This document shows positions 17,216 to 24,779 of a stretch of 24,779 nucleotides of DNA, piece after piece (position 1 is the first letter of the stretch; each line of letters begins with the position of its first letter). Source of the stretch: Chitinophagaceae bacterium (GTDB taxonomy: Bacteria; Bacteroidota; Bacteroidia; Chitinophagales; UBA10324); assembly GCA_016704325.1 (NCBI GenBank), contig JADJAG010000002.1, positions 1 to 24,779 on the forward strand, in the 5' to 3' direction. The translations under genes were made by a program, and so were the position numbers. Below the pieces are notes generated by a model. It was not told the origin of the DNA and ran no database searches. It was given only the letters and a program-made list of their open reading frames with translations.

Positions 17216-19626
17216 CTACCAGCCTATTGTTATTTGCTCATTCCTGTTCTGAAGATGGACTACCGGTAATTTCATTTGCTGCATTAACTCAATATTCTGC
17301 ATGGCTATTTTCGTGGAGCTTCCATTCACAGTTACCTCATTCATTAATGGATCAAATCCGTGCAGTATCATTTTTATATGCCGGAAATGCGATGCATAGC
17401 TTCCTTCCGTTTTATCCAGTATGATTTGTTTCGAACCCGGCCGAATAGACATCATCCGCTTGTAATAACCACCTGACTGGTAATCATAACGGTCACCGGC
17501 ATCTTCATAATAAGTAAACTGATTGTCAATTGAGCTGTAGTAAACATGCAACACCAGTGTATCTGTAGGTTTCTGAACAGTGGTTTGAATGAGCGACTGC
17601 ATGGGAATAAAACTTCCTTCCTTTACAAAAACCGGTAGTTTATCAAGTGCTGCATCGCTGTAGAATTGTGTATTGCCAGCATATTTTTTATCGGTGTTGA
17701 AATCGTACCAGTTTCCTTTTGGCAAATACACATTGGCTGCGCGGGCAGTACTCCGGCATGCCGCCACCAACAATGCAGGCCCCGACATGAATTCATTCTC
17801 ATACTCACCGTAATAAATTTTTTCATCCATCGGATAATCAATAGCAAGTGTTCTTTGGACAGGCATACCTGTCTGTGTTGCTGTGTAGAATGAAGAATAA
17901 AGGTAGGGAAGCATGCGGTAGCGCAACTGCACATATTTTCTAACTATCTGTTCAATATCCTCTCCATAACTCCAGGGTTCCGAATCGCGCAACCCATACG
18001 CCTTATGACTTCGGTAGAAGGGACTGAAAGCGGCCATGGACATCCAGCGCGCATACAGTTCAGGAGTCGCATCAGTTACAAAACCACTTACATCAGCGCC
18101 GGCGAATGCCACTCCGCTTACGCCAAGAGCACTTACCATACGAACGGCAAGCAACATATGGTCATCACTTCCCACATTGTCACCTGTCCAGATCGCTGTA
18201 TATCGCTGTAAACCAGAATAGCCTGCACGAGTCAGCACAAAGGGGCGCCGTCCGTTCAGCAACTTCTTTGCGCCATCATAAGTTGCGCGGGCCATTTGCA
18301 AACCATAAATATTGTGTGCCATTTTATGCGTGATCGGATATCCATCGCCTGCAAACTGTAGATTGTTGGGCGCCTTTTGTCCCCAGGTGGCAAATTCATT
18401 CATATCGCACCAGAAGCCATCAATGCCTTCATCAACATGTTCTTTAAACAAGTCTCCCCACCAGATTCTTGCCTGAGGGCTGGTATAATCCGTAAAAGTG
18501 CACCAACCCGGCCATACCTGTCCGCTATAAACAGTGCCATCAGGATATTTGATAAAATGATTTTTCTGAAGTCCGTCTTCATAGGCAGGATAATCCTTTT
18601 CTACTTTAATGCCAGGATCTATGATCACTACATTCTTAAATCCAAGCTGATCCATTTTTGTCAGCATGCCTTTTGGATCTGGGAACCGGTCCGTATCCCA
18701 GGTAAATACTTTGTATCGTTCCATATAATGTATGTCGAACCAAATTACATCGCAGGGAATATTTTTATCACGAAAAGTTTGTGCAAGGGTAAGCACTTCG
18801 CTCTGCGGATAGTAACTCCACCGGCATTGCTGAAATCCCAGTGACCATAACGGAGGCATCGGCATGCGGCCGGTAAGCCAGGTATAAGAAGAAATGATAG
18901 AAGCAATGCTTGAGTGATAAATAAGGAAATAATTCATATCACCATTTTCCGTTGCAAATGATGAAAACCGTTCCTGTGAAGCCCCGAAGTTGAAATGGGT
19001 TTTGGAGGAATTGTCGAGGAATACACCATACACCAGTGTATCATGGATTCCAATGTAAAAGGGTATCGTTGAATACAATGGATCTGCTGAAAGAATGTAG
19101 CCGGGCACATCAGCGTTCCAATGCGAATAGCCGCTGCCGCGCCGGTTAAGGCCTCCGGTCTTTTCGCCAAGGCCGATAAACTTTTCATTGGGAAGCAATT
19201 TTTATACGTCGTTATTTCATCATCTATCCATGATGTACCAAAATCCGCATCGTCGCTGTTGATCAGTTGCCCCGCTTTATTATAAAGCGCCACCCGTACA
19301 GGTTGCTTACTGATAGTGAGCGTAAGAGAGTCGGTAGCAAGGGTGATTTTACTTTTATCTTCAGTCACTGTAAACTTCACCGCTTCAGTTGGTGATACAT
19401 TTACGGCATAGGAAAAATCAGTAAAAACATTATTTCGTGTGATATTAATTTTTACCACATTGGGAGAATAAACAGTTGCTTTCAGGTTGCCAAAGTCTGT
19501 CTGAATGGTGATTCCCTGGGCAGACTTCTTCATAGTTTTCATATTGCCAAGGCTCTTGCTCAATGACTGTGCACACACGGTAAATGATAACAACATAAGC
19601 AAGCAGTATAATAGGATTATTTTCAT
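17216..19626 (-). CDS. GH31 alpha-glucosidase (one homopolymer frameshift)
   Basis: Exo-acting alpha-glucosidase releasing glucose (or xylose) from oligosaccharide ends, about 803 residues when rejoined. Seen: signal peptide 'MKIILLYCLLMLLSFTVCAQ' from the ATG at 19626, no T9SS tail, so probably periplasmic. An N-terminal mutarotase-like beta domain contains 'GLGEKTGGLNRRG'. The barrel holds the GH31 signature 'GFWCDMNEFATWG' with nucleophile about Asp408, and 'WTGDNVGSDD' with acid/base about Asp483. The frame breaks at an A5/T5 run (19199-19203). Adding one A restores 'TTYKKLLPNEKFIGLGEK' without loss, so the break looks like a one-base consensus error. The Cys before AQ is not in a good lipobox. 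The gene diverges from the SusC gene and lies between two MITE copies. It resembles SusB-type partners in function only; SusB itself is GH97. Confidence 0.88.
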
Positions 19627-19662
19627 GTGGATGGGATTATTATAAATGAATGGTTGATACGA

Positions 19663-19693
19663 CAAACCTACTTAATTACAAATTATCGATCAA
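19663..19693 (-). promoter_or_regulatory. Probable Bacteroidota-type promoter of the GH31 gene
   Basis: On the minus strand TTG (19691-19693), a 20-base spacer and TAGGTTTG (19663-19670) match the -33/-7 pattern TTTG-N19..21-TAnnTTTG. The -7 box ends 36 bases before the start codon at 19626. The -33 box lies only 7 bases from the target duplication of MITE copy 2, so sequence upstream of the promoter is element-derived. Confidence 0.5.
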
Positions 19694-19700
19694 CTGCCCT

Positions 19701-19934
19701 GATAGAGTAAGTGTGCGACAATTGGTTCATTTTGTCAAGCATTGGTTGGTGGGATAAATGGTTAAATTGCTAAATGGCTAAATGGTTAAATGGTTAAATT
19801 GCTGCGGCGAAGCTGATCACTTGTTATTCTGTATTCACTACTCTACTTTACTCACTTACTCAAATACTTAATACTCAATACTCAATTTCAACACCCAATA
19901 ATCTATGTCCAATTTGTCGTACACCCGATAGACT
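19701..19934. mobile_element. MITE-like element, copy 2, with 8-bp target duplication
   Basis: The element spans 19709-19926 (218 bp) in the same orientation as copy 1. Its right end is identical to that of copy 1 (GTCGTACACCC); its left end is diverged (AAGTGTGCGACAATTGG). Flanking 8-mers GATAGAGT (19701-19708) and GATAGACT (19927-19934) match at 7 of 8 positions, as expected of an older insertion. The extra 31 bp relative to copy 1 come mostly from more TAAATGGT-type tandem units near the left and an extra ATACTCA unit near the right. It sits in the divergent GH31-SusC intergenic region. Confidence 0.82.
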
Positions 19935-19968
19935 TAGCTTTTTGTTTTAACAGCATATTACAGAGAGG

Positions 19969-20115
19969 ATGAGACTTCAAAGCAATCCATACAAAAAGCC
20001 GGAAAGTAAATTCTTTGAAATTGGTGTAATGCAAAAGAGAGTTAATTATGAGGAGTATCATATGCTATCAGGGAAAAGAGTTACCATACATTTTGAAAAA
20101 TATCAGCGCACTTAA
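19969..20115 (+). CDS. Possible small protein, 48 residues, unrecognised
   Basis: A short open frame starting 'MRLQSNPYKKPESKFFEIG' and ending 'FEKYQRT', preceded directly by AGAGAGG, which is close to a Shine-Dalgarno sequence although abutting the ATG. It is basic and hydrophilic with no membrane segment. It may be a real small protein, a leader of the SusC/SusD genes, or a fragment of a lost gene. It lies between MITE copy 2 and the SusC gene, same strand as SusC. I do not recognise the sequence, and chance occurrence is possible. Confidence 0.25.
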   Translation: MRLQSNPYKKPESKFFEIGVMQKRVNYEEYHMLSGKRVTIHFEKYQRT

Positions 20116-20130
20116 AAAGTACCGCTTTTA

Positions 20131-20147
20131 ACTAGTTTCCTACTAGT
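20131..20147. promoter_or_regulatory. Paired ACTAGT sites upstream of SusC, possible operator
   Basis: Two copies of the self-complementary hexamer ACTAGT (20131-20136 and 20142-20147) are separated by 5 bases, about 105 bases before the SusC start. This symmetric pair could bind a dimeric regulator. No exact TAnnTTTG box was found for SusC; TAACTTTT at 20167-20174 matches 7 of 8. Confidence 0.25.
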
Positions 20148-20252
20148 AAGAACTATTGAATTTTTGTAACTTTTTTCGGTTTGAGTACAAACACGCGGCT
20201 TATTAAATGATTATTATTGTACTCGACTAAAAAAATAAAACTTAACCCGCTT

Positions 20253-23200
20253 ATGAAAAAGACATTTACAAGCATTCCGTTAACAATTATTCTCCTACTC
20301 TGCATCGGCATTTCCGGCGCTATGGCACAGAATGGATCTGTTGGTGGCAAGGTACTTGATGAAAAATCGGCACCTGTTTCTTACGCGACTGTATTACTAA
20401 AGGGTACTGCCTTCGGTGCAAATACCGAAGATGATGGCACGTTTGAGATTAACAATGTGCCGCCGGGCAACTATACGATTGACGTAAGCTATGTTGGTTA
20501 TGCCACCTTTGAACAGACAGTTACTGTTTCATCCGGAAGGACCAATGTAAACATTGAATTAAAGACCGATTACCTCTCCTTAAATGAAGTGGTAGTGGTA
20601 GGTTACGGAACCAAGCAAGTGAAAGACATGACAGGTTCTGTTACTTCTGTTTCCTCAAAAGATTTTAATAAAGGGTCTGTTGCTTCACCGGAACAACTTA
20701 TTTCAGGAAAAGTAGCAGGCATAGCCGTTACTTCCAGCGGTGGTGCACCCGGAGCTAGCAGCCGGATCAGGGTAAGAGGTGGATCTTCCTTAAATGCCAG
20801 CAATGATCCGTTGATTGTAATTGACGGTGTACCTGTTGACAACAATGGCGTTTCAGGATCGGCAAATGCGTTGAACCTGATTAACCCTAATGATATCGAA
20901 AATATCACCGTATTGAAAGATGCTTCCGCCGCTGCCATTTATGGATCACGTGCTGCCAATGGTGTAATTATCATCACCACTAAAAAAGGGGTCGGTAGCT
21001 CAAAACTTGGTGTAGAGTATACCGCCAATACCTCTCTTTCCACCATCAATGAATATGTTCCTTCCGTAACTGCTGATGATTTGCGCGCTTTAATTGCCGA
21101 TGTAGGTAACAGCAAACAAAAGGCACTGGTTGGCACAGAAACCACAGACTGGCAGGATCTAATTTACCGCTCACCGGTAAGCATGGACCAGAACATCTCT
21201 TTTTTCCGGCGGTATCAAAAATTTACCATACCGGCTCACCTTTGGCTACCTCAATGACCAGGGTATACTAAAGCGTTCAGAACTGGAACGTACGAGCATT
21301 GGATTGAACCTCAGTCCTTCTTTCCTGGATGACCATCTTAAAGTTGAACTGAATTCTAAGTTTGCCTACACCTATAACTTTTTCACAGATCAGGGCGCCA
21401 TCGGATCGGCTGTTACCTTTGACCCAACGGCTCCGGTATATGCAGATAATGTGTATGGCGGTTATTTTGAATGGCTCGACGTGGCCGGAAAACCCAACAC
21501 GCTTGCTCCAAAAAACCCGCTTGGTCTTATATATCAGAAAGATGATAAGAGTAATGTTTACCGTTTTATCGGTAATGTGAAATTTGATTATAAAATGCAT
21601 TTCCTGCCTGACTTGAAAGCCAGCCTTAACCTCGGCACTGACTTGTCGCGAAGCAATGGAACTGTTTATATTCCACCACAGGCTGCTTCCAACTTCACAC
21701 GCAAAGGCGTTGATAACAAGTATGATCAGATGAAGAATAACAAGTTGTTTGAATTCTACCTGAATTATACCAAAGACCTGGAAAGCATTCACAGCAAGAT
21801 TGATGTTACAGCAGGTTATTCTTACCAGGATTGGTTAAGGGCCAGCCCGATTGATCCATATGTAGATGCCAATGGAGATGAGTTCGGTTACCCGGATATA
21901 AATGCTTTAGGCGATACCATTTCTGCAGGCGGTATTCCTTTCAAAACACAAAATACGCTGGTTTCATTTTACGGCAGATTAAATTATACTTTCTTCGATC
22001 GTTACTTATTGACTGCGACTTTGCGTGATGATGGATCTTCCCGTTTCGGACCTGATAACCGATGGGGTTTGTTTCCTTCAGTTGCCTTTGCCTGGAGAAT
22101 CAGTGACGAATCGTTCCTTAGAGACTGGGAAGCACTCAGTAACCTGAAACTCCGACTTGGTTATGGTGTTACCGGTCAGCAGGATCTTCCTTCTACCTTA
22201 TCGGATTATCCATACATCGCCAACTATCAACCGGGTGAAAGCACGGCACAATATCAGTTTGGCAATGAGTTCTATCCTGTCTTGCGCCCGGATGGTTATG
22301 ATGCGAATATCAAGTGGGAAGAAACAGTGACCTATAACGTAGGGCTTGACTTTGGATTTATCAATGGACGTATCAGCGGTAGCATTGATGTATACCAAAA
22401 GAACACTTCTGATTTGCTGGCTGTAATACCTGTTGCCGCAGGTACCAATTTCACCAATAATATTCTTACCAATGTCGGTAGCCTGGAAAACAAAGGTATT
22501 GAGGGTACTTTAAACCTGGTAATTTTTGATACACCTGACTTCACCTGGGAATTTGGCGGTAACGTAACCTACAATCACAATGAGATTACAAAACTGACCA
22601 AGGTGCAGGGACAAGATGATGAAGGAATTTTAGTAGGAAATATATCCGGTGGTGTAGGTAACACCATTCAGATTCATACAGTGGGTTATGCAACCAATAC
22701 CTTCTATGTGTACCAACAGAATTATGATGAAACCGGAAAACCGATTGAAGGCGACTTTGCTGACTTAAACGAGGATGGCATTATTACTCCTGATGACCGT
22801 TACCGTTACGAGAATCCGGAGCCCGATGTTTTTGCCGGTATGTACATGAACTTTATCTACAAGAACTGGGCTGCAGGTTTTGGCATGCGGGGTAGTTTTG
22901 GCAACTATATGTACAATAACGTGAACTCGCAGTATGCGAATTTTACGAATATTGATGGTTCCAAGAATTACCTGAATAACCTTACCTACGACTACTTCAA
23001 TACGGAGTATGTGAAGCCACAATACCTCAGTGATTATTATGTAACTGACGCTTCCTTTATCAGGATGGATAACTTTAATATCGGTTACAATTTCCGTGAC
23101 ATACTCAATGGCAAGACTTCTTTGAAGGTGACCGCCATTGTTCAGAACGTTTTGTAATTTCGGATTATGAAGGACTGGATCCGGAGATTGCGGGTGGTAT

Positions 23201-23262
23201 CGACAATAACATCTACCCACGTCCGAGAATTTTTTCAATTAATTTAAGTCTTAACCTCTAAA
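20253..23262 (+). CDS. SusC/RagA-like TonB-dependent outer-membrane transporter (two frameshifts)
   Basis: Outer-membrane barrel that imports oligosaccharides with TonB energy, about 1002 residues when rejoined. The ATG at 20253 gives the signal peptide 'MKKTFTSIPLTIILLLCIGI' ending 'GAMAQ'. An N-terminal carboxypeptidase-regulatory-like domain (about 28-110, 'GSVGGKVLDEKSAPVSYATV') is followed by 'LNEVVVVGYGT', the usual SusC TonB-box/plug lead. The plug ends 'LKDASAAAIYGSRAANGVII'. The barrel follows, with 'GRLNYTFFDRYLLTATLRDD' and 'SRFGPDNRWGLFPSVAFAWR'. Two breaks sit in homopolymers: an extra T in the T6 run at 21200-21205 (correct reading 'NISFSGGIKNLPYRLTFGYL') and a missing T near 23150-23153 (correct reading 'QNVFVISDYEGLDPE'). 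The true end is 'PRIFSINLSLNL' at 23262. SusD begins 10 bases later, so the two are cotranscribed. Confidence 0.9.
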
Positions 23263-23272
23263 TACTGAAGTA

Positions 23273-24779
23273 ATGAAAACAACAATTTCGAAATCATTTA
23301 TCATACTTTCCATAATTGCGCTTTCGCTCACTTCATGTCTGAAGGACTTAGACCGCACTCCCTTTTATGGATTGAATACGGAATCTGTTTACGCCGATCC
23401 GGACAATTATATTGAAGTACTGGCAAAATTGTACGCGGGCTTTACCACTACCGGTAACCAGGGCCGCAGGCAAAGCCTGATATCAGCGGCATCGATGAAG
23501 GTTTTTCCAATTACATCCGTGTATTCTGGAATCTCCAGGAACTGCCTACTGATGAAGCAGTAGGCGGCTGGAATGATCCAGGTATCCCGGAATTGCATGA
23601 GATGAGCTGGTCATCAGATAATTCCTGGGTAAAAAGGAATGTACTACCGGATCTATTTCCAGATTCCGCTTTGCAATGAGTTTATCCGCGAAACTGCTGA
23701 CGACAAATTGAATGAGCGTGGATTCTCTGCAGAAAATATTGACAAGATCAAGAATTATCGCAATGAAGCACGCTTTTTACGGGCACTGACTTATTACCAT
23801 GCCATGGATTTATTTGGCAATGTTCCTTTTTGTGACAGAAGAAGATGCATCCGGATCATTTTTTCCCCGAACAGATTTCACGTAATGATTTGTTCAACTA
23901 TATCGAAGGAGAACTGAAAGACGTGGAGAATTTACTGCTGGAGCCGGGACAGAATGAGTACGCCCGCGCCAATAAAGCAGCAGCATGGACCTTTGCTTGC
24001 AAAGATGTATCTGAATGCAGAAGTGTATACCGGGCAGGCCAGGTATAGCGATGCAGTCGCCTATTGTGATAAGATACTGGGTGCAGGTTATACACTTGAA
24101 TCAAAATACACCAATCTTTTCCTGGCAGACAATCACCTGTCTAATGAAATCATCTTCCCTATTACCAGTGATGGCAAATTCACTACCTCTTACGGTATCA
24201 CTACCTTCCTGGTGCATGCACCTGTTGGTGGCTCAATGAAACCATTGGAGTTTGGTATCAGTGGCGGATGGGGCGGATACCGTACTACTTCAGCTTTTGT
24301 TGCCCAGTTTCCGGATACGCTGGATGGTCGTTATCTTTTTTATACCGATGGTCAAAACCTCAGTGTAAATGATACCGTAAATGGGGTGATTAAATTGTCA
24401 GCTAATTTTACTGACGGATGGGCTATTGCCAAATGGAGAAATGTAACTTCTGCCGGCGTGATTGGTTCTGATCCTACCGGTACTTTTGTTGATACTGATT
24501 ATCCGCTCTTCCGCTTAGGTGATGTTTACCTGATGTAGCAGAGGCAGTGTTAAGAGGTGGCGGAGGCGATCAGGGCAAAGCACTTGACCTGTGAACCGTT
24601 GAGAGAACGTGCTTACGGAAACAGTGGCAGTAGTTATCATCGCTTGACCTGGATTTCCTGTTTGCCAGAACGCCCCAGGGAAATGCAATGGGAAGGAACC
24701 CGCAGAACAGACCTTATTCGTTATGGCAGATTCAGGCGGTTCGCACTTATGGCCTTTCAAAGGTGGCGTGCAACCGGAA
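23273..24779 (+). CDS. SusD/RagB-like glycan-binding lipoprotein (partial, many frameshifts)
   Basis: Surface lipoprotein that lids the SusC barrel and captures oligosaccharides. Seen: lipoprotein signal 'IIALSLTSC' with lipidation at Cys22, then 'LDRTPFYGLNTESVYADPDN'. TPR-like SusD motifs are spread over three frames: 'PDISGIDEGFSNYIRVFWNL', 'YYRIYFQIPLCNEFIRET', 'NYRNEARFLRALTYYHAMDL', 'KMYLNAEVYTGQARYSDAVA', 'YPLFRLGDVYLM' and 'MQWEGTRRTDLIRYGRF'. Frame changes are at about 23465-23475, an A5 run near 23631, a T5 run at 23825-23829, a T6 run near 23863, a TTT at 23992-23994, after 24536, and two or more between 24585 and 24779. Most need one extra or missing base. All family segments are present and in order, so this is better explained by poor consensus near a contig end than by decay. 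The gene continues past the right edge. Confidence 0.85.

Noticed and set aside
16917..19926. Composite transposon carrying the GH31 gene
   Set aside because: Each flanking element has its own target duplication, so they inserted separately, and neither encodes a transposase.
21277..21792. 171-residue frame antisense to SusC
   Set aside because: The plus strand encodes clear SusC barrel sequence here; the antisense frame has no recognisable features.
23273..24779. SusD annotated as several separate small genes
   Set aside because: The fragments are consecutive parts of one SusD-like protein split by single-base indels.

Overview
The window looks like chromosomal DNA of a member of the Bacteroidota, probably a Chitinophagales/Saprospirales-type environmental lineage (inference). 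Four proteins end in type IX secretion (T9SS) C-terminal sorting domains, signal peptides typically end in 'AQ', there is a SusC/SusD pair, the histidine kinase has the 'NNMTHEFKTP' H-box common in the phylum, and several upstream regions carry the Bacteroidota -7 box TAnnTTTG. No rRNA, tRNA or CRISPR array was seen.

Layout. 1-1204 (-): sensor histidine kinase, running off the left edge and frameshifted near it. 1414-1842 (-): SRPBCC/AHSA1-type protein. About 1905-2660: noncoding tandem array with a strikingly regular 85-86 bp period. 2758-7662 (-): giant secreted beta-strand-repeat protein with a T9SS tail. 7663-8148: divergent promoter region with a perfect 18-bp palindrome. 8149-8913 (+): small T9SS-secreted protein followed by a clear terminator. 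9033-11891 (+): secreted multidomain GH13 enzyme. 11892-14048: an island between two convergent amylase genes, consisting of a REP-associated tyrosine transposase (RAYT, 12704-13321) between two collinear blocks of REP-like hairpins. 14049-16739 (-): second secreted GH13 alpha-amylase, with a large insertion. 17216-19626 (-): GH31 alpha-glucosidase with one homopolymer frameshift, bracketed by two copies of a roughly 190-220 bp MITE-like element with terminal inverted repeats and 8-bp target duplications. 20253-23262 (+): SusC-like TonB-dependent transporter. 23273-24779 (+): SusD-like lipoprotein running off the right edge.

Functionally, most of the right two thirds reads as an alpha-glucan (starch/glycogen) utilisation locus. 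Two GH13 enzymes exported by T9SS would cut polymer outside the cell, SusC/SusD would bind and import the oligosaccharides, and the GH31 enzyme would release glucose in the periplasm. The small T9SS protein may be a surface accessory. Substrate and cooperation are inferred from families and neighbourhood.

Sequence quality. At least ten single-base frame breaks occur, mostly in homopolymers: one near the left edge, the rest from 19.2 kb onward and very dense after 23.4 kb. The large genes in the middle are intact. This looks more like consensus error near contig ends than gene decay, so the broken genes are annotated as probably functional.

The most interesting non-genic structures are the RAYT gene between two same-order, same-spacing hairpin arrays, the MITE pair around the GH31 gene, and the 86-bp tandem array.
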